The translations under genes were made by a program, and so were the position numbers. Under the pieces are notes generated by a model. It was not told the origin of the DNA and did no database searches. It saw nothing but the letters and a program-made list of their open reading frames with translations. Below are positions 53,545 through 63,002 of a DNA stretch of 64,000 nucleotides, piece by piece. Source of the DNA: Rhodonellum psychrophilum GCM71 = DSM 17998 (GTDB lineage Bacteria; Bacteroidota; Bacteroidia; Cytophagales; Cyclobacteriaceae); contig NZ_KB906685.1 in assembly GCF_000381545.1 (NCBI RefSeq), positions 1-64,000 of the forward strand, read 5' to 3'. Position 1 is the stretch's first letter, and the number at the start of each line of letters is the position of its first letter.

Positions 53545-55010
53545 TGATTCTGATTTATTTCTTCTTGGCTGTGTATGTGTTGGCGATGCTGTTTATTTTA
53601 CTTTACAGTTTTGCCCAAGCCCATTTGCTGTATCATTTTTTTCGATTCAAAAAAAAACTAAAGCCCCTCTCGTCTCCCGATTGGGATTCCTTACCGATGG
53701 TGACTGTACAGTTGCCTATCTTCAACGAACAATATGTTGTCGAGCGCTTGATTGATTCCCTGGCTGCTTTCAGGTACCCAAAAGAGAAACTTGAAATCCA
53801 GATATTGGATGACAGCACGGATGAAACTGCTGACATTATCAAAAAACACCTTCAAAATTTCCCAGAATTGAATTTCAAATACATCCATCGGGTCAATCGA
53901 CAGGGGTTCAAAGCAGGGGCTTTGAAGGAAGGGTTGAAGAAAGCCGAAGGTGAATTCATCGCCATTTTTGACGCAGACTTTGTGCCTGATTCGGATTTTC
54001 TGTTGAAAACCCTTGGTTTTTTTGCCGATTCCAAGGTCGGGATGGTCCAGACAAGATGGACGCATTTGAATGAAAATTATTCCGTATTGACAAGGTTGCA
54101 GGCCTTTGCCTTGGATGCCCACTTCATGGTAGAGCAAATGGGGAGAAACAGTCAGGACGCCTTTATCAATTTCAATGGTACGGGAGGAATCTGGCGGAAA
54201 TCCTGTATCCTTGATGCAGGCAACTGGCAAGATGATACTCTGACCGAGGATTTGGATTTAAGTTATAGGGCACAAAAAAAAGGCTGGAAGTTTGTTTACA
54301 GACCTGATATTGAATCTCCAGCAGAATTGCCGCCGGTGATGTCTGCGATTAAATCCCAACAATTCCGATGGACAAAAGGAGGAGCGGAATGTGCTGCCAA
54401 ACACCTGGGCTCAGTCTTAAGGGATAAATTTCCTTTCAAGGTGAAGCTGCACGCAGCCGCCCACTTGCTCAACAGTGTCATCTTTATCGCAGTCCTCTTC
54501 GTCAGTCTGAGCAGTATACCAGTATGGTGGGCATTTCTTCAGGGATGGATTCCTGATGTGTATTTTCAGGGCGCAGCGGTGTTTTTGATTGGATTTGTGA
54601 TCATTGCAGGGGTTTATTTTTTCGCAAACCTGAGTCTGTTGGAATATTCATTGGGGAGTTTTTTGAGATTCCTCTGGGAATTGCCTTTGTTCCTTTCCGT
54701 TTCCATGGGTTTGGGTATCCACAATACTGTTGCCGTCTGGGAAGGACTTACAGGAAAAAAATCAGCCTTTATCCGGACACCCAAATACAATCTGGAAAGC
54801 AATAAATCAACATTGGGCAAAAATGTCTATAACCAAATGAAAATCCCATTCACTACCTATTTGGAGGGCTTGATGGCGATCGTGTTTACAGTATTGGTGG
54901 CGATTTCCATCATTACACAAACCTACGAAATGCTCGTCTTCCATGTCATGCTCGCCATCGGTTATGGACTGGTGAGCTGGGAATCCTTCAAAAGCTACCG
55001 AATGAAGTGA
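53541..55010 (+). CDS. cellulose-synthase-like family 2 glycosyltransferase
   Basis: A 489-residue membrane glycosyltransferase. One N-terminal helix, then the GT-A domain with VQLPIFNEQYVVERL, DDSTDET, DADFVPD (DxD), TEDLDLSYRA and the QxxRW-type QQFRWTKGG, followed by four C-terminal helices. The motif set marks a processive or cellulose-synthase-like transferase. It overlaps the polyferredoxin stop. Acceptor and sugar unknown; a membrane glycolipid or polysaccharide is likely. Confidence 0.93.
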   Translation: MMILIYFFLAVYVLAMLFILLYSFAQAHLLYHFFRFKKKLKPLSSPDWDSLPMVTVQLPIFNEQYVVERLIDSLAAFRYPKEKLEIQILDDSTDETADIIKKHLQNFPELNFKYIHRVNRQGFKAGALKEGLKKAEGEFIAIFDADFVPDSDFLLKTLGFFADSKVGMVQTRWTHLNENYSVLTRLQAFALDAHFMVEQMGRNSQDAFINFNGTGGIWRKSCILDAGNWQDDTLTEDLDLSYRAQKKGWKFVYRPDIESPAELPPVMSAIKSQQFRWTKGGAECAAKHLGSVLRDKFPFKVKLHAAAHLLNSVIFIAVLFVSLSSIPVWWAFLQGWIPDVYFQGAAVFLIGFVIIAGVYFFANLSLLEYSLGSFLRFLWELPLFLSVSMGLGIHNTVAVWEGLTGKKSAFIRTPKYNLESNKSTLGKNVYNQMKIPFTTYLEGLMAIVFTVLVAISIITQTYEMLVFHVMLAIGYGLVSWESFKSYRMK

Positions 55011-55089
55011 AACCTGTCCAATTTCTGACCTTTACAATCTGAATCCCCTTCCCAAATAAACCATTGTTCCCTACCTCCATTCTTAAATT

Positions 55090-55821
55090 ATGCCTGAGCA
55101 ATCAAAACCCGACTTTGGATTTCGAATTTCAAAACCTTTCCCCATCATCGATGTCATCATTCCTGCTTATAATGAAGAAAACAGTGTTGGGAAAGTAGTA
55201 GGCGATATCCCAGTCTTTGTCAGGCATGTCATTGTGGTGAATAACAATTCGAATGACCAAACAAGGTTGGTCGCCGAAAAAGCTGGAGCCATCGTCTTGG
55301 ACGAAATGCAGAAGGGATACGGAAAGGCATGCTTGAAAGGGATATCGTATTTGGAATCTCTTGAAAAGCGTCCGGATCTCGTTGTCTTTTTGGATGCCGA
55401 TTACAGTGACTACCCAGAAGAGATGACCGCTGTGATCCGGCCGATACTTGAAGAGGATTTTGACATGGTCATTGGTTCACGTGCCAGGGGCAATCGGGAA
55501 AAAGGGTCGATGACCATTCCCCAAGTCTTTGGAAATTGGCTGGCAACGTCGCTGATGAAGTCCATTTACAAAACTGATTATTCCGATTTGGGCCCTTTTA
55601 GAGCGATCAAGTGGAGCAAGCTTTGCGAAATCCAGATGGAGGATCAGGATTTTGGATGGACGATCGAAATGCAGATAAAAGCGGCCAAAAAAAACCTGAG
55701 GACCACTGAGGTTCCCGTAAATTATAAGAAGAGAATCGGAGTGTCCAAGGTAAGTGGGACTGTCAAGGGGACATTTATGGCTGGTTATAAGATTCTCTGG
55801 ACCATCTGGAAATATAAATGA
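55090..55821 (+). CDS. family 2 glycosyltransferase (DPM1/GtrB-like)
   Basis: A 243-residue soluble or peripheral glycosyltransferase. IIPAYNEENSVGKVV, FLDADYSDYPEEM and SRARGNREKGSM are the usual markers of polyprenyl-phosphate sugar transferases, and no membrane helices follow. It lies 79 bp after the first glycosyltransferase and ends the run. The pair might build and transfer a lipid-linked sugar. Confidence 0.88.
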   Translation: MPEQSKPDFGFRISKPFPIIDVIIPAYNEENSVGKVVGDIPVFVRHVIVVNNNSNDQTRLVAEKAGAIVLDEMQKGYGKACLKGISYLESLEKRPDLVVFLDADYSDYPEEMTAVIRPILEEDFDMVIGSRARGNREKGSMTIPQVFGNWLATSLMKSIYKTDYSDLGPFRAIKWSKLCEIQMEDQDFGWTIEMQIKAAKKNLRTTEVPVNYKKRIGVSKVSGTVKGTFMAGYKILWTIWKYK

Positions 55822-56254
55822 AGAATTCCCCTGTGATTTTCGAGTTTTTTTTCACGGGGTATTGCCAAAAATCCACTTTTTTTCACCGAAACTAAAGCGT
55901 AGAATCAAATTTTTTACCGAGAATTTCCCGGGATTTTAGATTTTTTTCATTCGTAAAAGGGTGTTTCAGGAGGCTTTATTCCCCATTGATTTTTAAATAT
56001 AGAAAGGAAATTATTAAAATCCACTGATTTTTATATGACGAAACCAATAAAAAATTATTGTTCCTGATTCATTATTGTTTTTCTGTTTGCAGCATGAGGT
56101 GTTTTTTAAATACACAAAAAATATTTTTAGACATAATAATTTGTTTTTGAATCTCATACTTTTTATTTTTAATCAATTATTCTTTTAAATTACTTTTATC
56201 ATATAACTACTTGTTATCACTATTATGTGTTTTTATTAATTAATATCAATATTT
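55822..56254. other. 433-bp AT-rich region upstream of the synthase gene
   Basis: Begins with an imperfect hairpin (CCCC-T-GTGA 55828-55836 with TCACGGGG 55852-55859, no T-run). The rest is very AT-rich. TACTTTTA at 56191-56198 is one base from the -7 consensus TAnnTTTG. No open frame of coding character. Likely promoter and leader of the megasynthase gene. Confidence 0.5.
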
Positions 56255-59200
56255 ATGACTGCTCCTTCAATTCTTCAATTTTTCGAGAAATCTGTCGATC
56301 AATATCCAGATAAAGTTGCCTTGGTCTTCAAGGAAGAGCGTATCACTTATTCCGAATTGAATCATAAGGCCGAAAAGCTTTCAAACGCTATCCTTAAGAT
56401 TTCAAAAGGTGAAAAAATCATAGGAATCAGTACCACCAGATGCATGGACATGATCATGGGCGTATTGGCAATTCTTAAAGCTGGGAAAACCTACATGCCC
56501 ATCGATCCAACCTATCCTTCAGAGCGACATAAGAACATGGTGGAAATCTCTTCCCTCAAGTATGTTGTTTCCGGAGAAGGAGAAGAGGTTGTTTGGGGTG
56601 CTTTGGGTCTGGAAAGAATCGATTTCCAAGCTGAAGAAAATCAGAGGCCAGAGGGCGATTTTTCGCCGGGGGAATTGTATGCGGTTTTCTTTACTTCTGG
56701 CTCCACTGGAAAACCTAAAGGAGTGATGGTGAGACATCAAGGGGCCATTGAGCTGATCGAACACAAACTGATCTCTTCCAGAGCGGCAGGATTGGGCGTC
56801 AAGACTTTACAGTTCTGCCACTTGGGATTTGATGTTTCGGTCAAAGAAATCTTTGTCTGTCTTTCTTCCGGTGGTGAATTGCATTTGGTGGAGGATCTTC
56901 AAAGGCTGGATGCTTACTTTATGCTGAATTATATCCAGTTGCATGGGATCAACAATGTCTTTTTTCCCTTTGTCGCCCTTCAATATTTTACCAATGCGGC
57001 CGTGTCCAGCGGGATATTCCCTAAAAGCCTAACCGAGGTAAATACAGGAGGTGAACTGTTGAAAATCACCCCCCAAATCAGGGAGTTCTTCAAGGAAATC
57101 CCCAATGCGGTATTGAAAAACAACTATGGCCCCACAGAAGCCTCCATTTGGGCATCGGATATCAATATGGAGGGCCATCCGGATTCTTGGCCGGAAATCC
57201 CCTCCATCGGAAAGCCTCTTGCAAATTGTGGGTTTTGGATTTTGGATGAGCAGTTGAATCCCGTTCCTACGGGGCATTTGGGAGAGTTGCATATTTCAGG
57301 ACCGTGCCTCGCAAAAGGATACCTCAACAGGGATGATCTCACCAATGCCCGCTTCATTCCCTGGACCACTCCCGAAGGAAAGGCGATAACCCTCTACAAA
57401 ACCGGCGACTTGGTCAATCAGGATGAAGAAGGTTTCTATTATTTCAATGGCAGGGAGGATGATCAGATCAAAATTAGAGGGAATCGGGTAGAACTGGGAG
57501 AAATAGAAAGCGCCTTGGCGAATCTACCCAATGTGAAACATGCCATCGTGAAATTGGATGAAGATGAAATGGGACAAAAATACCTTTGTGGGTATGTCCA
57601 ATTTATTGACAAGGAAAAAGGCGATCTGGCCCAAATAAAATCCGATCTAAAATCCAAAATCCCGGAATATATGATCCCGGACTATGTGATTGAAGTCGAT
57701 GATTTTCCCAAAACCAGCTCTGGAAAGGTGGACAAAAAGGGGCTTCCCAAACCACGCCATACCCGCCCGGAATGGGCGGCCCAACTGGTCGTGCCGAGTA
57801 CAGCGGTCGAAAAACAGTTGACGGATCTGTTCAAGGAGATCCTGAATTATGACAAAATCAGCATCCATGACAATTTCTTTGAGTTGGGAGGAAACTCCCT
57901 GAAAGGGCAAAGGACCATAGCGGAATTGAAGCAAAGGTTTGGGTTGGATTTGCCGATCATTAAATTGTACCAATTCCCCACCGTTTTTCAAATTGCCCAG
58001 TTTTTGGAAAAGGAAGGCAAACCAAAATTCGTGAATTTCGGAGCCAAAAATCAAAAAAAGGAAGAACAGGATGTTGCCGTTATAGGAATGGCCCTCAAAT
58101 TTCCCGGAGCAGATTCTGTGGAGCGGCTTTTGGAAATCCTTAGGAATGGGGAAGAGACCATCAGTTTTTTTAGTGAGGAAGAATTGGACAAGACCATATC
58201 GGAAGAAATCAGGAAGAACCCTGATTATGTGAAAGCAAGGGGAATCATTGAGGGTTATGATGAATTTGACGCCAACTTCTTCGGATTCAATCCCAAATTG
58301 GCATCCATTTCAGACCCTCAACAACGCAAGTTTTTTGAAGTGGCGCATGAGGTATTGGAAAAAACAGGATACCGCACCCAAGATGGCCAGTTGCCAATCG
58401 GGGTGTATGCGGGGTGTAGCAACAATACTTATTTTACACACAACCTCATCCAGCATTCCAAACTGTTGGAAGCCTACGGAGATTTTATGGTGGGATCTTT
58501 GAATGAAAAGGATTACCTCGCTAGCCGTACGGCCTATCACTTGAATTTGACTGGTCCGGCGGTAAGTGTACATTCTGCTTGTTCTACGGCCCTTTTGGCC
58601 ATTTCCCAAGCAGCCGATGCGATCAGGACAGGCAAATGCAAGATGGCCATAGCAGGCGGGTCGAGTATTAAATCCCCTACCAAAAGCGGTCATATTTTTG
58701 AAGACGGATCGGTTTTGACCAGAGATGGTCATGTCAATTCTTTTGATGCCTCGGCAACGGGAACGGTATTCAGTGATGGCGTGGGTGTGGTTTTGCTTAA
58801 AAACCTGAAAGAAGCCATTGAGGATGGAGATGAAATTTTGGCAGTGGTAAAAGGCTTTGGTGTCAATAATGATGGAGGCGAAAAAGGGAGTTTTTCCGCA
58901 CCAAGTGCCGAGGGTCAAGCCGGGGCGATTTATGCCGCCATCCAGGATGCAGGGATTCATCCCGATGACATTACTTATTTGGAAGCGCACGCCACGGCGA
59001 CACCCATTGGTGATCCGATTGAGGTGGAGGGTTTGAAACTGGCTTTTGGTGAGGCCACCAAGAAACAATATTGTGCGATAGGAAGTATCAAAAGCAATAT
59101 CGGACACCTCAATGCTGCTGCTGGGATTGCGGGATTTTTTAGGGCCTTGCTTTCCCTGAAACACAGGCAGTTTTTTCCACAGCGAGGATTCTCCAAGATC

Positions 59201-62200
59201 AATCCCAACATTGATTTCGAAAACAGTCCTTTTTATGTCAATACAAAATTGAAGGCCTGGGATTCCGACAAGAAAAGAATCGCGGGAATCAGTTCCTTCG
59301 GCGTGGGCGGAACCAACGTTCACCTTATTCTGGAAGAGGCACCAGAAGCCAAGCCGGAAGAGAATGCAACCAGGAATTATAAGTATCCAGCCCATCTGAT
59401 TAACTGGTCAGCCAAATCCGAGGAAAGTTTGAAGTTGTATGCCAGCAAATTGTCCGATTTTATTCAAAATAATCCAAAAGTCCAGCTTACTGAAGTTGCC
59501 TTCAATCTTCAGGAAAACAGACGGCACTTTCCCTTTAGGAAATTTGTCGTCGCGGATTCCAAGGAGGAATTGATTAAAAAATTGGGGGATTTTTCGGGGC
59601 AAATCCTTCCTGTAAAAGAACCAGATGAATATGTTTTTCTTTTTCCCGGACAGGGGGCCCAATTTCTGAACATGGGTAAGGAATTGTACCAAAACAATGA
59701 GGTGTTTAAGAATGCTGTCGATACATGCGCCGAGATATTGTCCGCGGTAATGGATATGCCAATTTTGGAGATTATCTATCCAGATGTGGAAGATGAGCAG
59801 GCCGAAGCCATTCTCAAGAATACAAAGTATACCCAGCCAGCAATTTTTACCATCGAATATGCACTTTCTCAATTGTGGATTTCCTTAGGCGTGAAGCCGA
59901 TTATTATTTGCGGGCATAGTATAGGGGAATTTGTGGCGGCACACCTTGCGGGTATTTTTACTTTGGAAGATGCTTTAAATCTGGTAGCCATTAGAGGGAA
60001 GATGATCAGTGAGTTGCCACATGGCAGCATGCTTTCCGTGAGGTGTACCGAGGAGGAAATCAAATCCATGATGCCTGGAAATCTTTCTTTGGCAGGCGTG
60101 AATGGTGAAAACCAGTGTGTGGTATCGGGAGAAACAAATGAAATTGAAATTTTCGCCACAAGGTTGGAAGCCAGGAATGTCCCTTCCAAAATACTTCAAA
60201 CCAGCCATGCATTCCATTCACAGATGATGGATCCCATTCTGGATTCCTTTGCAGCGGTAGTACGGGAAATTCCTATGCAGAAACCGCGAATCCCGATGAT
60301 TTCCACGGTGACAGGAGAATTTTTATCGGATTTAGAAGCCCAAAGTCCGGAATATTGGACCAATCAATTGAGGAATGCAGTACGCTTTGCGGATGCTGCA
60401 GAAACTCTTTTTGAATTGGAAATACCGCTGAGCTTCCTGGAAGTTGGCCCTGGGAATGTATTGACCTCACTTTGCCGTCAGGCAAAAAAAGGAAAAGGAA
60501 GGGAGATGTACAACAGCCTGATGAAAAACCCCAAAGTATCGGATTACAGGTTTTTTCTTCAGACTGCGGGAAGTCTTTGGCAAAAGGGAAGAAAAATCCA
60601 ATGGCAAAATCTGTATGACCAATTTATTCCCAAATGTGAATTGCCCACTTATGCCTTTAAAAAGGAAAAAATTTGGATGGACCCTTCACAACCGATTATA
60701 GCGCAAAAGATACCTGAAGCGAACATGAAAATCGAACAGGTGATTGAGCAGACTTTTTCAATACATATTCAAACTCCTATTCAAATGGACCGAAAACAAA
60801 AAATCAAAGACCAAGTAATTGGCGTGATCCAAGACACAACAGGACTAAGCGTTCCTGATGAAAAAGCTTCTTTTTTGGAACTTGGATTTGACTCGCTGCT
60901 TTTGACTCAATTGGCAGCAAGTCTTAAAAAAGAATTTAAAACTCCCATTACTTTCAGACAGCTGAGCGAAACGCTTTCTGATCTAGCCGCCTTGGTGGAG
61001 TTTTTAGATCAAAAACTACCAGAAGAGGCCTATCGAGAGCCAGCGCCCGCAATGGCAAGTGAGCCGGAAGTTCCAGTAATCGCTGCCGCACAGCCGCAAT
61101 CGCAGCCGATTTTTCAGCAACAGGCTCCTCCTATTGCTCAAGTGTATGCTATGCCAAATCTTCAGCCCCAGCAGTTCGTATATCCACAACCTGCCCACCA
61201 AGGGGTAAATCCACAAAGCAATGGCGTGCATTCTCCCATGGATTTATTTTCCAGACAATTGGAATTGATGTCCCAGCAAATCATGATGCTTACCAATGGT
61301 GCAGGAAATGGCCAAGTGCCTTTGCCAATGGCATCAGCAGGAGCAACTGATTCTGTGGCCCCAACGCCGGTAGCCACCTTGGACAAAGTGCCAAAACCCC
61401 ACAGCCACGCTCCACCAGCCGATGCTCCTAAAACCTTTGGCGCCATGGCAAAAATAGAAAAGGTGGTGACTGAGGTTACCCCAGAACAAAAGCAGTTTCT
61501 GGATAATCTCATTAAAAGATTCAACGAAAAAACAAAAAACAGCAAAGCCTATACCCAGAAATACCGTTCCAAAATGGCAGATCCTCGGGTGGTGTCAGGT
61601 TTCAAGCCGAACACCAAAGAAATCACCTATTCCTTGGTAGTGGATAGGTCCAAAGGAAGCAAAATTTGGGATATTGACGGGAATGAGTATTTGGATGTTT
61701 TGAATGGATTTGGAGCCATCCTTTTTGGGCATGGTCCTGAGTATGTCCAGAAAGCGATCAGGGAGCAATTGGAAAAAGGATTTGAGATTGGGCCGCAACA
61801 TGTGTTGGCGGGAGAGGTTTGTGAGTTGCTCTGTGAATTGACAGGACATGAAAGGGCTGCGCTTTGTAATACAGGCTCAGAAGCAGTCATGGGTGCTTTG
61901 AGGATGGCTAGAACCGTCACCGGAAGATCCCTAGTCGTTTCTTTCAACAATTCTTATCATGGCACATTCGATGAGGTGATCGTAAGGGGAAGCAACAATC
62001 AGAAAAGTTATCCCGCTGCGGCTGGCATCATGCCGTCTTCTGTAGAGAATCTTCTTGTCTTGGAATATGGAACTGAGGAATCCCTGGAAATCATCCGACA
62101 GCGAAAAGATGAGCTTGCCGCAGTTTTGGTGGAACCTGTTCAGAGCCGTAGGCCTGAATTCCACCCCGTCGAGTTTTTGAGAAAAGTACGTGAAATCACG

Positions 62201-62989
62201 AAGGAAAGCGGAACCGCATTGATATTTGATGAGGTGATCACCGGGTTTAGGACACATTTAAAGGGGGCCCAAGGAATCTTTGGCATAAAAGCAGATATTG
62301 GGACTTATGGCAAAGTGATCGGTGGGGGATTGCCTATAGGCGCGATTGCCGGAAGTGCCGAATTTTTGGATGCCTTGGATGGTGGATATTGGGAGTTTGG
62401 GGATGATTCGATGCCTGAAGTGGGTGTGACGTATTTTGCAGGGACTTTTGTCCGGCATCCCTTGGCGCTCGCCAGTGCCAAAGCGTCCTTGGAGTTTTTC
62501 AAAAAAGACAATGGTAACCTCCAGAAGGATCTCGAACAGAAGACCAACCGAATCGCCGATTCACTGGATAAATTCTTTAAGGAGCATAACCTGCCTTTTT
62601 ACATTGCACATTTTGGATCCCTTTGGAAGCTGAAATACAAGCAGGAATTGCCATATACAGACCTTATTTTTATTCTCCTGAGGGAGAAAGGCATTCATAT
62701 TTATGATGGATTTCCTTGCTATCTGACCACCGAGATTACGGAAGCAGATGTGGACAGAGTCATCGATTCCTTCAAGCAATCCATTGGAGAGCTTTTGGAT
62801 GTAGGGTTTTTTGGTGGTATTCCCAAGAAAACGAATGGATCAGCTCATGAAAAGAAACATGTTGTTTCTTGGGCCAGTCCGCCTGTTCCAGGGGCCAAAT
62901 TGGGGAAAGATCAGCAAGGAAATCCAGCTTGGTTCCTTGTAGATGAGAAGAACCCAGGCAAATACTTAAAAATCAATATTGAAAACTAA
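56255..62989 (+). CDS. hybrid NRPS-PKS synthase A-T-KS-AT-T-aminotransferase
   Basis: A 2244-residue megasynthase. Domain order: adenylation (1-500; FTSGSTGKPKG near 147, NYGPTEAS near 290, FDVSVKE with the Asp that holds an alpha-amino group), carrier (Ser at about 546 in ELGGNSLKG), ketosynthase (606-1030; Cys776, His912, His951), malonyl acyltransferase (1125-1420; Ser1222 in GHSIGE and HAFH at 1318-1321, the malonyl type), second carrier (Ser1547), a Pro/Gln-rich linker (about 1595-1735), then a class III aminotransferase of the GSA type (1740-2190; PLP Lys2020). No condensation, KR, DH or ER domain. The keto group after extension should be transaminated to a beta-amine. Similar A-KS-AT-AMT sets make Ahda in microginin and beta-amino fatty acid in mycosubtilin. 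Product not known. Confidence 0.92.
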   Translation: MTAPSILQFFEKSVDQYPDKVALVFKEERITYSELNHKAEKLSNAILKISKGEKIIGISTTRCMDMIMGVLAILKAGKTYMPIDPTYPSERHKNMVEISSLKYVVSGEGEEVVWGALGLERIDFQAEENQRPEGDFSPGELYAVFFTSGSTGKPKGVMVRHQGAIELIEHKLISSRAAGLGVKTLQFCHLGFDVSVKEIFVCLSSGGELHLVEDLQRLDAYFMLNYIQLHGINNVFFPFVALQYFTNAAVSSGIFPKSLTEVNTGGELLKITPQIREFFKEIPNAVLKNNYGPTEASIWASDINMEGHPDSWPEIPSIGKPLANCGFWILDEQLNPVPTGHLGELHISGPCLAKGYLNRDDLTNARFIPWTTPEGKAITLYKTGDLVNQDEEGFYYFNGREDDQIKIRGNRVELGEIESALANLPNVKHAIVKLDEDEMGQKYLCGYVQFIDKEKGDLAQIKSDLKSKIPEYMIPDYVIEVDDFPKTSSGKVDKKGLPKPRHTRPEWAAQLVVPSTAVEKQLTDLFKEILNYDKISIHDNFFELGGNSLKGQRTIAELKQRFGLDLPIIKLYQFPTVFQIAQFLEKEGKPKFVNFGAKNQKKEEQDVAVIGMALKFPGADSVERLLEILRNGEETISFFSEEELDKTISEEIRKNPDYVKARGIIEGYDEFDANFFGFNPKLASISDPQQRKFFEVAHEVLEKTGYRTQDGQLPIGVYAGCSNNTYFTHNLIQHSKLLEAYGDFMVGSLNEKDYLASRTAYHLNLTGPAVSVHSACSTALLAISQAADAIRTGKCKMAIAGGSSIKSPTKSGHIFEDGSVLTRDGHVNSFDASATGTVFSDGVGVVLLKNLKEAIEDGDEILAVVKGFGVNNDGGEKGSFSAPSAEGQAGAIYAAIQDAGIHPDDITYLEAHATATPIGDPIEVEGLKLAFGEATKKQYCAIGSIKSNIGHLNAAAGIAGFFRALLSLKHRQFFPQRGFSKINPNIDFENSPFYVNTKLKAWDSDKKRIAGISSFGVGGTNVHLILEEAPEAKPEENATRNYKYPAHLINWSAKSEESLKLYASKLSDFIQNNPKVQLTEVAFNLQENRRHFPFRKFVVADSKEELIKKLGDFSGQILPVKEPDEYVFLFPGQGAQFLNMGKELYQNNEVFKNAVDTCAEILSAVMDMPILEIIYPDVEDEQAEAILKNTKYTQPAIFTIEYALSQLWISLGVKPIIICGHSIGEFVAAHLAGIFTLEDALNLVAIRGKMISELPHGSMLSVRCTEEEIKSMMPGNLSLAGVNGENQCVVSGETNEIEIFATRLEARNVPSKILQTSHAFHSQMMDPILDSFAAVVREIPMQKPRIPMISTVTGEFLSDLEAQSPEYWTNQLRNAVRFADAAETLFELEIPLSFLEVGPGNVLTSLCRQAKKGKGREMYNSLMKNPKVSDYRFFLQTAGSLWQKGRKIQWQNLYDQFIPKCELPTYAFKKEKIWMDPSQPIIAQKIPEANMKIEQVIEQTFSIHIQTPIQMDRKQKIKDQVIGVIQDTTGLSVPDEKASFLELGFDSLLLTQLAASLKKEFKTPITFRQLSETLSDLAALVEFLDQKLPEEAYREPAPAMASEPEVPVIAAAQPQSQPIFQQQAPPIAQVYAMPNLQPQQFVYPQPAHQGVNPQSNGVHSPMDLFSRQLELMSQQIMMLTNGAGNGQVPLPMASAGATDSVAPTPVATLDKVPKPHSHAPPADAPKTFGAMAKIEKVVTEVTPEQKQFLDNLIKRFNEKTKNSKAYTQKYRSKMADPRVVSGFKPNTKEITYSLVVDRSKGSKIWDIDGNEYLDVLNGFGAILFGHGPEYVQKAIREQLEKGFEIGPQHVLAGEVCELLCELTGHERAALCNTGSEAVMGALRMARTVTGRSLVVSFNNSYHGTFDEVIVRGSNNQKSYPAAAGIMPSSVENLLVLEYGTEESLEIIRQRKDELAAVLVEPVQSRRPEFHPVEFLRKVREITKESGTALIFDEVITGFRTHLKGAQGIFGIKADIGTYGKVIGGGLPIGAIAGSAEFLDALDGGYWEFGDDSMPEVGVTYFAGTFVRHPLALASAKASLEFFKKDNGNLQKDLEQKTNRIADSLDKFFKEHNLPFYIAHFGSLWKLKYKQELPYTDLIFILLREKGIHIYDGFPCYLTTEITEADVDRVIDSFKQSIGELLDVGFFGGIPKKTNGSAHEKKHVVSWASPPVPGAKLGKDQQGNPAWFLVDEKNPGKYLKINIEN

Positions 62990-63002
62990 TTTTCGGGATA
63001 AT

